The notes below the pieces were generated by a model that searched no databases, was not told where the DNA came from, and worked only from the letters and a program-made list of their open reading frames with translations. A program made the translations under genes and the position numbers. A stretch of DNA of 38,712 nt from Candidatus Aenigmatarchaeota archaeon. Its GTDB lineage: Archaea > Aenigmatarchaeota > Aenigmatarchaeia > GW2011-AR5. The stretch's first letter is position 1; every line of letters begins with the position of its first letter. Below, in pieces: positions 1 through 7,201 of the stretch. The DNA lies in the NCBI GenBank assembly GCA_018304585.1, contig JAGVVY010000028.1, positions 1 through 38,712 of the forward strand. The letters run 5' to 3'.

Positions 1-55
1 TTAGCCTCGTTTTTATGCCTTCAATCTCTTCAATCAGGTCAAGTTGCTGTTTCAT
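1..55 (-). CDS. N-terminus of an unidentified protein, cut by the window edge
   Basis: An ATG on the minus strand at 53-55 opens a frame that stays open to the window edge, giving at least 18 residues beginning MKQQLDLIEEIEGIKTRL. The piece is charged and helical, as at the start of a coiled coil. An A/T-rich stretch at about 79-90 lies some 25-35 nt upstream and could be its TATA element. Too little is visible to name it, and a chance open frame of this length is possible. Confidence 0.4.
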   Translation of the reverse strand, partial: MKQQLDLIEEIEGIKTRL

Positions 56-120
56 AGAAATAATTAGAACCGGTGACTTAAAAAGGTATGCACATAGCTA
101 CGCAGAAAGATAAACGGGTT

Positions 121-145
121 TATAGTTAACACTGGGAGAACTATA
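121..145. repeat. short inverted repeat after the helicase gene
   Basis: TATAGTT at 121-127 is repeated in inverse as AACTATA at 139-145, with an 11-nt spacer. It sits just beyond the stop codon of the DEAD-box gene on the minus strand, so a hairpin at the transcript end is possible. Its two ends match the outer ends of the double palindrome at 24575-24665. Confidence 0.5.
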
Positions 146-159
146 ATTTATGATAGAAC

Positions 160-1362
160 TCAGTACCGTCTTCCGAAACTGCGTTTTCGCCCGCCGAATC
201 CGCCGCCTCGTCTCGGGCCGCGGGTATCATGGGAGCGTATGTTGACTTTGATCTTCGGATAGTCGTGCTCTTCTGCCTTTTCTATGTCCTTGACCTGCCT
301 CAAGATCCGCCTGAAAAGCTCGTGGTCCCTGACCGCAAGCAGCGTTATGGCCTTGCCCTCGGCCTCCATTCTTGCGGTTCTGCCTATCCTGTGCGTGTAG
401 GAGTCAGGGTCATTGGGAACATCGAAGTTGAATATATGAGTCACGTCCTTGATGTCCAGCCCGCGGGACGCGACGTCGGTTGCTACAAGCACGTGCGGCC
501 TGCCCTGATGGAAGCTTTCCATGACCTTCATTCTTCTTGCCTGCGGCATATCGCCGTGTATCGCCTCGGCATCCACGTCGTTCTCCTTGAGAACACCTGC
601 AAGTATGTCAGCCATCCTCTTGGTGCCGGCGAATACTATCGCGCGGGAGGGCTTCTCCTTCTTGACAAGGTGCACCAGCAGGGACATCTTTTCCTCGTCC
701 CTGACGTTGTAATAATACTGCTTCAGCTTGTGCTTCGGCACGAAAATCTGGGCCTTCAGTTTCACGGGCTCCTTCATGAAGTTCCTTATTATGAACATTA
801 TCTCGTCCGGTATCGTCGCTGAAAAAAGCATGGTCTGCCTCTGCTTTGGCAGGCCGGACATTATCCTCCTTATGTCATCTATGAAGCCCATGTCCAGCAT
901 CCTGTCAGCTTCATCAAGAACGAAGTACTTGACGCCGTGAAGGTCTATTGTTCTTCTTTCCATGTGGTCGAGTATCCTTCCCGGCGTGCCCACGACGACT
1001 TCTGCCCGGCGCAGATGGCTTATCTGCGGCTCTATAGATACGCCGCCGAATACGCGGCAAACCTTTATGCCGCCGAAAGAAACCGAATGCATGAAATCGG
1101 CGACTTGGTTGGCCAATTCTCTTGTCGGAACGAGAATAAGGGCCTGCACGCCGCCTTCGCGCTGCACGCCGTGAAGTATAGGAACGGAAAAAGCGAGAGT
1201 CTTGCCCGAGCCGGTCATGCTCTGGCCTATCACGTCCTTGCCCGCCATTCCCGGCGGTATGGACTTCTCCTGTATCTCGGTAGGCTCGGTTATGCCAAGC
1301 TTGTGTATAAGCTCCAGCATTCTTGTGTCTATGTTCATTTCTTCAAACTTCATATCAATCAT
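160..1362 (-). CDS. DEAD-box ATP-dependent RNA helicase
   Basis: A 400-residue DEAD-box helicase, expected to unwind or remodel RNA duplexes using ATP (ribosome assembly, cold adaptation or decay; the exact role cannot be told). Motifs appear in order: Q motif near residues 23-36, motif I SMTGSGKT 48-55, PTRELA 79-84, TPGR 126-129, DEAD 150-153, SAT 181-183, then in the second RecA domain VFAGT, ATDVASRGLDI and HRIGRTAR. The C-terminus is a short Arg/Gly-rich tail (RGPRRGGGFGGRKRSFGRRY), a common RNA-binding extension. The start at 1362 could instead be the fourth codon (1353). A TATA-like TATTTAA at 1380-1386 lies about 20 nt upstream, fitting a leaderless transcript. The gene stands alone, convergent with nothing visible. 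Confidence 0.95.
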   Translation of the reverse strand: MIDMKFEEMNIDTRMLELIHKLGITEPTEIQEKSIPPGMAGKDVIGQSMTGSGKTLAFSVPILHGVQREGGVQALILVPTRELANQVADFMHSVSFGGIKVCRVFGGVSIEPQISHLRRAEVVVGTPGRILDHMERRTIDLHGVKYFVLDEADRMLDMGFIDDIRRIMSGLPKQRQTMLFSATIPDEIMFIIRNFMKEPVKLKAQIFVPKHKLKQYYYNVRDEEKMSLLVHLVKKEKPSRAIVFAGTKRMADILAGVLKENDVDAEAIHGDMPQARRMKVMESFHQGRPHVLVATDVASRGLDIKDVTHIFNFDVPNDPDSYTHRIGRTARMEAEGKAITLLAVRDHELFRRILRQVKDIEKAEEHDYPKIKVNIRSHDTRGPRRGGGFGGRKRSFGRRY

Positions 1363-1418
1363 AGGTTAGAACGGAACGGTTAAATACCTTTTACGGGGAC
1401 GAAAGGCCGGAAAACCCG

Positions 1419-1889
1419 CTAGAAATCCCCTTCAAGAATGTATTCCCATTCGCGGAAGCCCATGTTCTTGTAGAATTCCATGCCTGCTTTGTTGGCCAAT
1501 GAGGCGATAGTCCTAAAGCGCGATATGCCGCGTTTCCTGCACCACCCGGCAAACGCATTGAAAAGTGCCCTGCCTGCCCCAGACATACGGCATTGCTCAC
1601 GGACGAATATGCTGACAAGCTCGCCGTATGCCGGAATGGTCTTGTATTCCTCTCTGGTAACGGCTCCGATTATATACCCGAAAATTTTACCCTGTGAAAC
1701 CGCGACAAAAGTGCAAGCGTCGTCACTTTCTATTCTGTTACTCAAATACCGTCTGCCGGATTCCGAAAGCGGCCAGTCAGGGTTCACGGTAGGGTCGAAG
1801 CTTCCAGCCTCAAGGACGCACAAGTCCCTGCAAAGAAGTGCTATGTCCTCCAGATCCTTCACTGTCGCCGGGCGCACGCTGAATTTCAT
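1419..1889 (-). CDS. GNAT-family N-acetyltransferase
   Basis: A 156-residue protein of the GCN5-related acetyltransferase fold, which transfers an acetyl group from acetyl-CoA to an amine; the acceptor cannot be predicted. The acetyl-CoA loop R-M-S-G-A-G sits in CRMSGAGRALFNAF, followed by a helix and the C-terminal NKAGMEFYKNMGF segment typical of the family. I place the start at MKFSVRPAT (1889), because it begins the first beta strand of the fold and lies 22-31 nt from the TATA element at 1911-1920. The open frame continues upstream to 2102, but that part overlaps the divergent gene and is not GNAT-like. It shares its promoter region with the divergently transcribed gene at 1945. Confidence 0.85.
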   Translation of the reverse strand: MKFSVRPATVKDLEDIALLCRDLCVLEAGSFDPTVNPDWPLSESGRRYLSNRIESDDACTFVAVSQGKIFGYIIGAVTREEYKTIPAYGELVSIFVREQCRMSGAGRALFNAFAGWCRKRGISRFRTIASLANKAGMEFYKNMGFREWEYILEGDF

Positions 1890-1910
1890 ATCCAGAATAT
1901 TTGCCGGGTT

Positions 1911-1920
1911 AACTATAAAT
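1911..1920. promoter_or_regulatory. TATA element apparently shared by two divergent genes
   Basis: AACTATAAAT lies 22-31 nt from the GNAT start (minus strand) and 25-34 nt from the start at 1945 (plus strand). Neither gene has a Shine-Dalgarno site, so both may be leaderless and read from opposite faces of the same A/T-rich box. Confidence 0.5.
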
Positions 1921-1944
1921 CGTATGAGATGAAAAGTAATCCGG

Positions 1945-2478
1945 ATGACGACGCACCAGGAAAAAGAGGAGAGGAGGCAAAGGCGGGAAGAAACCGCGGA
2001 GCAGGAGCGCAAAAAGCGCGATGCCAAGAAAAAAGTCAAGCAAATGATAGTCATTTCTACGGGACTTGCGGTCGTAGCCGTGGTTGCTTTCCTGCTTTCC
2101 AATGCATCGCCTGCCGTACCGGACAGGCCTATAATCGGCGATCACTGGCACGCGGATTATTCAATAGAGATATGCGGGGAAATGCAGCCCATCATTCCTG
2201 AATTCCCCGGTGGCATCCATACCCACGGCGACGGAAAGATGCACATACATCCGTACGTGGAAGAAGAAACCGGAAAGCAGGCGAACCTGGCATTATTTTT
2301 CAGCAACGCGGGCATGGAGATCAGCAACTCTTCCATACAGATGCCCGGCGGCGCGGAGATAACGCAATGCAACGGTGTTCCGGGCAAGACGTCCGTTACT
2401 TTGAACGGGAACACGCTTGCTGATTATCCGTCTTATGCGATGCAGGACGGAGACGTGATAGCTGTCAAGTTCTCATGA
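1945..2478 (+). CDS. membrane-anchored His-rich protein, probably metal-binding
   Basis: A 177-residue protein of unknown function. Residues 1-32 are a highly charged Lys/Arg/Glu helix, about 33-53 form one transmembrane segment (IVISTGLAVVAVVAFLL), and the rest is probably outside the cell. The outer domain is dense in histidine: DHWHADYS near residue 70, then GGIHTHGDGKMHIHP around 90-104, a layout that suggests a metal site. Two cysteines (in EICGE and TQCNG) could form a disulfide or add ligands. The last part is beta-rich. The start lacks a Shine-Dalgarno site but has the shared TATA box. The stop overlaps ATG 2475 by ATGA, though that is probably not the true orc1 start. I recognise the general HWH...HTHGDG...HIHP pattern from uncharacterised proteins but no function. 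Confidence 0.75.
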   Translation: MTTHQEKEERRQRREETAEQERKKRDAKKKVKQMIVISTGLAVVAVVAFLLSNASPAVPDRPIIGDHWHADYSIEICGEMQPIIPEFPGGIHTHGDGKMHIHPYVEEETGKQANLALFFSNAGMEISNSSIQMPGGAEITQCNGVPGKTSVTLNGNTLADYPSYAMQDGDVIAVKFS

Positions 2479-2525
2479 CGCCCAAAAGATTGGGCATCGG
2501 CTGTTTTATATTTTGCCGGATATCT

Positions 2526-3536
2526 ATGGAAATGAAGAGAATGCTCCTTGCAGAGGAAACGCTGTTCAGGGATGAAGAAAGTTTTTCCTTTGACCACGTG
2601 CCGGACGTATTCTCCTTCCGCGACAACCAGCTCAATGCCATGGCAGCCGCGCTGAAGCCTGCAAAGCGCAACAGGAAAGCCGCGAATCTGCTGCTGATAG
2701 GGGGGCCTGCAACGGGAAAGACTACTGCGGTTAAGATAATATTCGAGCAGCTGTCAGGGCCGGTTTGCGTCCGGATAAACAGCGAAATAGCGGCTTCGCC
2801 TTACAGGGTTTTCTCGGAGATTCATCGGAAGATATTGGGGTTCCTGCCTCCGGACACCGGTATATCGCTTCCTGCGATATACGACAAGATATTCGGGCGG
2901 CTTCTGCGGGAAAAAAAGTATCTGGTGGTGGCATTGGACGACGTACAATATCTCCTTTCAGACATGAACAAGGTGCTTTACGATCTCCTGAGGGCGGGCG
3001 AAAGCTATCCGGGCGCAGGCGTGTCGGTCATAGCGGTTACGGACAAGAACATAATGCAAAAGCTTGACGACAAGGTCCGCTCGGTCTTCCAGCCGCAGGA
3101 GATAAGGTTCCCGGAATATACCGCAGAGGAGACGTTCCAGATACTGAAGCAGCGCCGCGATGCGGGTCTTTATCCCGGAGTCCTTGAGGATTCGCTGCTC
3201 AGGGAGATAGCGGCCGCGGCCTATGCGAAGCATGACATTCGTTTGGGCATAGAAGCCGTCCGGAAAGCTGCCGTAAACGCAGAGGCAGAGGCTTCCCCGT
3301 CAATAGAACGAAAGCACATAGTTCTGGAAGAAGCTTCCCTGCCCAAGGAGGAATCGGAATTGCTCGCGTTCATTCCTGCGGAAGGCATAAAGTCCGGCGA
3401 CCTATATGCACACGTTGAAGAAAAAATGGGCTATACCAAATTTTACCGCGTTCTCCAGCGGCTTGAGGCGGCCGGTGCAATAGAAGCGGAAGCTATAAGA
3501 GGCGCCGGCAACAGTAGATTAATAAAAAAGAGGTGA
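2526..3536 (+). CDS. orc1: Orc1/Cdc6-family replication initiator
   Basis: An AAA+ ATPase of the archaeal Orc1/Cdc6 family, which binds origins and helps load the MCM helicase. From the start at 2526 (336 residues) the entry motif HVPDVFSFRDNQL is at about 24-36, Walker A GGPATGKT at 59-66, Walker B VVALDD at 134-139, sensor 1 in SVIAVTDKN, and the sensor-2 arginine region in HDIRLGIEAVRKAA. A winged-helix DNA-binding domain follows (about 260-336). The frame opens at 2475, overlapping the upstream stop by ATGA, but those first 17 residues are hydrophobic and unlike the family. A TATA-like TTTATATTTT at 2505-2514 favours 2526 or 2532. The next gene follows after 4 nt with its Shine-Dalgarno site inside this gene's end. 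Origins are often near this gene, but I could not recognise origin boxes. Confidence 0.9.
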   Translation: MEMKRMLLAEETLFRDEESFSFDHVPDVFSFRDNQLNAMAAALKPAKRNRKAANLLLIGGPATGKTTAVKIIFEQLSGPVCVRINSEIAASPYRVFSEIHRKILGFLPPDTGISLPAIYDKIFGRLLREKKYLVVALDDVQYLLSDMNKVLYDLLRAGESYPGAGVSVIAVTDKNIMQKLDDKVRSVFQPQEIRFPEYTAEETFQILKQRRDAGLYPGVLEDSLLREIAAAAYAKHDIRLGIEAVRKAAVNAEAEASPSIERKHIVLEEASLPKEESELLAFIPAEGIKSGDLYAHVEEKMGYTKFYRVLQRLEAAGAIEAEAIRGAGNSRLIKKR

Positions 3537-3540
3537 ATGC

Positions 3541-3714
3541 ATGATAGGAAAACTTCTCGGCAAGAAGAAAGTTCCTTTCGGCGGCTATTCCATAAGCTTC
3601 GCCGGCAGGACAGAAACCGTTGAGGAAATCTTCGGAAACAAGCCCATAACCCCAAGCGAAATGACCAAGAAGATCTGGGAATTTGTCAAGAAGAAGAAGC
3701 TCTCGAACAGGTAA
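3541..3714 (+). CDS. 57-residue basic protein resembling half a SWIB domain
   Basis: A small gene with a strong Shine-Dalgarno site (GAGGTGA at 3530-3536, overlapping the orc1 stop), almost certainly translated and co-transcribed with orc1. The second half, FGNKPITPSEMTKKIWEFVK followed by KKKLSNR, resembles the first helices of the SWIB/MDM2 fold (a Gly-x-x-x-hydrophobic-[ST] start, then a W-[EDY]-[FY]-[IV]-K helix and a Leu). The rest of a SWIB domain is missing, so this is either a mini version or a convergent helix. The protein is very basic (lysine runs at both ends), fitting nucleic-acid contact. Known SWIB proteins are eukaryotic chromatin factors and chlamydial proteins; an archaeal role beside the replication initiator is inference. 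Confidence 0.75.
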   Translation: MIGKLLGKKKVPFGGYSISFAGRTETVEEIFGNKPITPSEMTKKIWEFVKKKKLSNR

Positions 3715-3723
3715 AGCGCGTTG

Positions 3724-3936
3724 TTATTTTTTCGGCTGATTTGCAGGATTTTTTATCCTTATTGCAACTGCGGCGGCCGCTATCAAAAGAGTGGTTGCCA
3801 ACGGCAATATGCCGGAATCCATGCCGTTGTCCGGCGTTTCCGGGCTCTGCTCAACAGGTATGCCTACGTTCATGCCGCCTGAAACTTCTTCCTGAATCAG
3901 CAAGACGAGAAGCAGCATGGCCGCAATAAGCTTCAT
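3724..3936 (-). CDS. small secreted or membrane protein downstream of the HerA-type ATPase
   Basis: A 70-residue protein with two hydrophobic stretches: an N-terminal signal-like segment (MKLIAAMLLLVLLI, residues 1-14) and a second membrane segment near 44-59 (LPLATTLLIAAAAVAI), followed by a basic tail IRIKNPANQPKK. The middle is a short Pro/Glu-rich loop. Its start codon overlaps the stop of the upstream ATPase by ATGA (3933-3936), so the two are translationally coupled and may work together at the membrane. No family was recognised. It converges with the orc1 operon with a gap of only 9 bases. Confidence 0.65.
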   Translation of the reverse strand: MKLIAAMLLLVLLIQEEVSGGMNVGIPVEQSPETPDNGMDSGILPLATTLLIAAAAVAIRIKNPANQPKK

Positions 3937-5354
3937 TTCTTTTCCCTCGACCGCATGAAGCCGATTGCCGTTGCAGACAGCAGGAACGCCGCTGTAAGCG
4001 CGGCCGCGAGCCTGAGTTCAAAAAACGAATAGGCGGATCCCATGGCAAATGCGAATAATGCGCCTCTCTTGACGCTGGAAAAGTACGCCTTCAGGCCCCG
4101 CACAAGCCATAATAGCGGAGGGAAGTGCTTGTACTCGTCCCTTATGTATATGGCATCGTCCTCCTCTTCGGGAATTTTATTGCGCTCCTGTTTAGGAGTT
4201 TCTTCCACCTGATCGTCTTCCTTCTTATTCTCTTCTTTTTTTTGGGCTTCTTTCTGTACTGTTTCGTGCGGTTTTTCGATTTTTCTTTCTTTCTTCACGG
4301 TTTTCATGCCCTTTCTTTTCCAGAGCGGCGTTATCTTCACCTTTTCGTTGCCGCTTTTGGACGAAAGATTGACGAAACCGGTCCCGACTTCGGTCAGGTT
4401 CTTGATTTCCTCGAAATTTATGCCCATCTGCCTTCCGACGAAGATCGCGTCCTTCTCCAGCCGGCATTGGAACGCTATTATGCCCCCGACGTTTGCAAGG
4501 ACCGTGTCCGAGAAGTCGGAAGGCCTTTGCGAAGAGAGAATTACGCCGGTGCCGTACTTTCTTGACTCCCTGAGAAGGTCGTTGAGCGGCGACTTGTCGT
4601 CTATGAGCCTGTGAGCCTCGTCCACGATGCAGTAAAGCACCATCTTGTCCGTTTTTCCGCGCGCATAGAGCTCGTACTTCAATTTATTGATGAAGAACTC
4701 GGCAATCGCGTATTTCACCTCCTCGGTCGGCATGTTCTTGAGCTTGAGGACCGTAGTCTCGGCAAATATGTTCTTGAACGGTATCGTGCTCTTCTTTGAC
4801 GTGAAAAAACCTGTGTTGAAGAGCGGCCGCAGCCTTACGAGCAGCGTTTCTACCGTCTGCGAAGACCTTTTTTCCTCCTTCAGGTACTCGGCCTTGTTTT
4901 CAAGTATATTCTTCACGTCCTCGAACGTCGGCGCGTCCTTGCGTTCCATGCTCCTGATGTCTATTCCCTTGTCGCGATACGCCGAGAGTATTGCGTCCTG
5001 CAACGCGCCTTCCTGCTGCACGCCGAGCGCGAAGATCTTTTTCAGTATGTTTGAGACCTTGTACATCGCGGCTTCCGGGGTTTCAGGCGCGTATTCGAGC
5101 GGGTTTATCGTCATGTTGGTGAAATCGAGCACATTGTCGGCGACGTCGTCAAAGTCCTGGTGGAAATCCACGATGAAAGAAGGTACGCCGGCCGCCGAAA
5201 GCTCATGGACGACCGCTTTCAGCGTCTCGGTTTTTCCGGAGCCCGAAGTTCCGACGACCATGAAGTGCGGATTTTTTTCGTTCTTCGGCATCCACTTTAT
5301 CTCGTTTCCGCTTTCGCCTTTGCCGAGGATGATCTCAAGAGCCATCATAATCAT
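3933..5354 (-). CDS. HerA/DUF87-family ATPase with C-terminal membrane anchor
   Basis: A 473-residue P-loop ATPase of the HerA/FtsK superfamily, enzymes that pump or translocate DNA (or protein) as hexamers. Seen: Walker A GTSGSGKT near residues 35-42, FIVDFHQDF just after it, Walker B with DEAH in YCIVDEAHRLI, a Gln-containing sensor in ILSSQRPSDFSD, and a basic region before it (LLRESRKYG). After the ATPase core comes a linker very rich in Lys/Glu (about 345-400), then two likely transmembrane segments in the last 60 residues. This membrane tail is not typical of HerA itself, so it is not simply the NurA-HerA resection ATPase, and no nurA is nearby. The start may be 5354, 5348 or 5345; TATTTATG at 5372-5380 best fits the last two. 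Coupled by ATGA to the small membrane protein at 3936. Confidence 0.85.
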   Translation of the reverse strand: MIMMALEIILGKGESGNEIKWMPKNEKNPHFMVVGTSGSGKTETLKAVVHELSAAGVPSFIVDFHQDFDDVADNVLDFTNMTINPLEYAPETPEAAMYKVSNILKKIFALGVQQEGALQDAILSAYRDKGIDIRSMERKDAPTFEDVKNILENKAEYLKEEKRSSQTVETLLVRLRPLFNTGFFTSKKSTIPFKNIFAETTVLKLKNMPTEEVKYAIAEFFINKLKYELYARGKTDKMVLYCIVDEAHRLIDDKSPLNDLLRESRKYGTGVILSSQRPSDFSDTVLANVGGIIAFQCRLEKDAIFVGRQMGINFEEIKNLTEVGTGFVNLSSKSGNEKVKITPLWKRKGMKTVKKERKIEKPHETVQKEAQKKEENKKEDDQVEETPKQERNKIPEEEDDAIYIRDEYKHFPPLLWLVRGLKAYFSSVKRGALFAFAMGSAYSFFELRLAAALTAAFLLSATAIGFMRSREKK

Positions 5355-5450
5355 TGTATACTAAAGGACATAAATACCGGGATTATTTTTTCTGCAAAAG
5401 TCAATTTCATCCGGCATAACGGAAATTTATATTGTAAAAAATCGGAATAC

Positions 5451-5461
5451 TTAAATATAGC
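5451..5461 (+). promoter_or_regulatory. TATA element upstream of the mini-ORF
   Basis: CTTAAATATAG lies about 31-41 nt before the ATG at 5492. With a start of transcription about 26 nt downstream this leaves a short leader carrying AAAGGTG (5478-5484), a good Shine-Dalgarno match 7 nt before the ATG. Confidence 0.45.
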
Positions 5462-5491
5462 TCGCGGAAATATAGTTAAAGGTGAATACAA

Positions 5492-5521
5492 ATGGCAGCC
5501 AAGAAAAAGAAGAAAAAGTAA
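5492..5521 (+). CDS. nine-residue poly-lysine mini-ORF
   Basis: The frame encodes M-A-A followed by six lysines and a TAA stop. It would be dismissed by length, but it has a TATA element, a Shine-Dalgarno sequence with good spacing, and a T-rich tract just after the stop, which together look like a complete tiny transcription unit. The codons alternate AAG and AAA. The competing view is that the A-rich stretch is merely the T-rich terminator of alaX read on the other strand (alaX ends at 5566). Function unknown; a basic micropeptide or a leader-like decoy are both possible. Confidence 0.4.
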   Translation: MAAKKKKKK

Positions 5522-5540
5522 GTAACTAAAATTATATAAT

Positions 5541-5557
5541 TTTTCTTTTCTTTTTTA
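5541..5557 (+). terminator. T-rich archaeal terminator
   Basis: TTTTCTTTTCTTTTTTA follows the mini-ORF stop by about 20 nt. Runs of T without a hairpin are typical archaeal termination signals. It lies between the mini-ORF and the convergent alaX gene. Confidence 0.5.
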
Positions 5558-5565
5558 TTTCATTC

Positions 5566-6270
5566 TCATTTCAGCGCATAATAAATTCTCCTGTTGTTCT
5601 TCCCCTTGTTCTCGATCTTCAGAAGCTCGATTATACCCACTTCCTTCGTGTTGGCGACGTGCGTTCCGCCGTCGGCCTGCCTGTCTATGCCGGCTATTTC
5701 CATGATATGAAGCTCGTTCACAGACGGCGGAAGCGCCTTAGCGAGCTTTACAACACCCTCTATTTTCATGGCTTCTTCCGTTGCCATGTAATAGTGCTTC
5801 ACGTCAATGGCAGCGGCAACCGCGTCGTTCGCCTTGCGCACATACCCGGCTATCTTCTTGCGGTCCAGCGTTTCCAGTGAAAAATCTATGCGGCTCTCCC
5901 GTTCTCCCAGTTGGTTGCCGGTTATGAGCGCCCCTGTTTCCCTGTTCATTATCGCGCTAAGGATGTGCGCTGCAGTGTGCATCCGCATCAGCGCGTAGCG
6001 CCTTGGCCAGTCGATGACGCAGTGAACCCTGTCACCCTCCCCGAGGCCTTCGCTGTCGACCTCATGCGACACGTTTCCGTCTTTTTTTATTGCAAAAACG
6101 ACCCTGAACTCCGCTCCGTCGCCGCGTTTTATGACGCCCGTGTCATTGGGCTGTCCGCCGCCGTTCGGGTAGAAGGCGGTGTTGTCAAGGATTATGAATT
6201 TCCCGTCTGCCTTGGCAACGGTCGCGTCAAACTCCTTCAGGTACGAGTCTTCCAGATAAAGGGGGCGCAT
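5566..6270 (-). CDS. alaX: alanyl-tRNA editing protein AlaX (medium type)
   Basis: A 234-residue stand-alone editing enzyme that hydrolyses mischarged tRNA-Ala (Ser-tRNA-Ala, possibly Gly-tRNA-Ala), related to the editing domain of alanyl-tRNA synthetase. The N-terminal barrel carries FYPNGGGQPNDTG (about 33-45), the Gly-rich motif of AlaX-M. The zinc site shows H98 and H102 in MHTAAHIL and H204 in ADGGTHVANT. The ligand position that is often Cys before GGTH is Asp here (D200). A TATA-like ATAAAAAC sits about 25-30 nt before the ATG at 6270, fitting a leaderless transcript. No synthetase gene is nearby. Confidence 0.92.
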   Translation of the reverse strand: MRPLYLEDSYLKEFDATVAKADGKFIILDNTAFYPNGGGQPNDTGVIKRGDGAEFRVVFAIKKDGNVSHEVDSEGLGEGDRVHCVIDWPRRYALMRMHTAAHILSAIMNRETGALITGNQLGERESRIDFSLETLDRKKIAGYVRKANDAVAAAIDVKHYYMATEEAMKIEGVVKLAKALPPSVNELHIMEIAGIDRQADGGTHVANTKEVGIIELLKIENKGKNNRRIYYALK

Positions 6271-6355
6271 TTCCTATCCTTGGAGGGAATGTTTTTATTT
6301 GTTTGAATCTTACTCCGGCTTCAGCTAAAATCTTGGAGAAAGAGTGGATCTTAAG

Positions 6356-6874
6356 CTACTTCTTGAGCTCGTTATTAGGATTTCTGACATGCTTTGGAGG
6401 ATTCGACACCGCATGTGACCAAGGTCGCGCAAACTCCCGCTTAAGCATGTCCAGTTCCTCTGATAACCCTGCGAATCTTGCTCGGAGAGCAGAACCTTCC
6501 ATGGCTGCTACGTATCTATGATAATCCCTCGCGCCTTCTTCAAGCGTGCCGTCGCGCTTCACATTCGAGTCAAGCCAAGAGTAGAAATATGAATATTTAT
6601 CGAAAGTCCGTTTCATATATCTCATTAATAGAGAGGCTTGTGGATAATCGAAGGGGCTCGTAATTAAGCATTGCCTGTACCACTCGTCGAGGAGAGATTT
6701 GCCTCTAGAAAAATCGGGATTACAAGGGACACCATGCCGGTGTCCTACGTATTGCGCTAAAGCAAGAATTTTTTCAGGCGGGAGCTCTGATGCTTTTGGA
6801 TATAATTCTATTATCCTGCTTACGGCTTCGTTTACAGGGTAGACTTCATGTACTCGTTGAGTATTGTTATACAT
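6356..6874 (-). CDS. unidentified 172-residue soluble protein
   Basis: No family recognised. The protein is mainly helical, soluble and rich in Tyr, Arg and Glu, with a Trp/Tyr-rich centre (YSYFYSWLDSNV near residue 100) and a charged C-terminus ending NNELKK. It begins 7 nt after the stop of a zinc-ribbon gene on the same strand, so the two are probably one operon. There is no signal peptide or membrane segment. Coding is supported by its length, clean start and operon position. Confidence 0.65.
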   Translation of the reverse strand: MYNNTQRVHEVYPVNEAVSRIIELYPKASELPPEKILALAQYVGHRHGVPCNPDFSRGKSLLDEWYRQCLITSPFDYPQASLLMRYMKRTFDKYSYFYSWLDSNVKRDGTLEEGARDYHRYVAAMEGSALRARFAGLSEELDMLKREFARPWSHAVSNPPKHVRNPNNELKK

Positions 6875-6881
6875 ATCATCT

Positions 6882-7085
6882 TCACTTCTTCTCGGTTTTT
6901 ATCTCCTTGGAAGAGCAGGACGGGCACTTCAGGGTGTTGTAGAACCATACGTAGCTGCAGGAATGGCATTTCCACTTGTCAACGAACTTCTTCTTGTGCT
7001 TCAGCACGCGGGTCGATGCCTTTTCCAGCATTTCCACGTCTTCTCTCGTCAGAAAGCCGACTATCTTCCGCTTCAATTCACTCAT
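6882..7085 (-). CDS. small zinc-ribbon protein
   Basis: A 67-residue protein with a C-terminal zinc ribbon: C40-x2-C43 in KCHSCSYVW and C54-x2-C57 in KCPSCSSK. The N-terminal half is a basic helix pair (KIVGFLTREDVEMLEKASTR) that could bind nucleic acid. Such mini zinc ribbons are common in archaea and often act in transcription, RNA or ribosome contacts; nothing here fixes the role. First gene of a two-gene operon with the 172-residue protein (7-nt gap). Confidence 0.75.
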   Translation of the reverse strand: MSELKRKIVGFLTREDVEMLEKASTRVLKHKKKFVDKWKCHSCSYVWFYNTLKCPSCSSKEIKTEKK

Positions 7086-7170
7086 AAGTAGTATATTACA
7101 GCAGAAACCTTCTTAAGGCTTTGCATTTGTTCTGACTCGGTAGTGACTAATCTATAAGTGGGATGCCTGA

Positions 7171-7179
7171 TTTTTATCC
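7171..7179 (+). promoter_or_regulatory. TATA element that decides the start of the JAMM gene
   Basis: TTTTTATCC is centred 27 nt before the ATG at 7202. The first ATG of the frame (7163) lies upstream of this box, which makes 7202 the likelier start of a leaderless mRNA. Confidence 0.45.
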
Positions 7180-7201
7180 TTTTGCGCCATTAAAAACGGA
7201 C

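Noticed and set aside
1890-2102. N-terminal extension of the GNAT gene
   Set aside because: It runs antisense through the neighbouring gene's N-terminus, and the GNAT fold and TATA spacing both start at 1889.
2475-2525. orc1 start at the ATGA overlap (2475)
   Set aside because: The added residues are hydrophobic and unlike Orc1, and a TATA-like box lies inside this stretch; kept only as an alternative start.
2400-3600. replication origin beside orc1
   Set aside because: No clear origin recognition box or A/T-rich unwinding region could be recognised by eye; GC-skew over the full genome would be needed.
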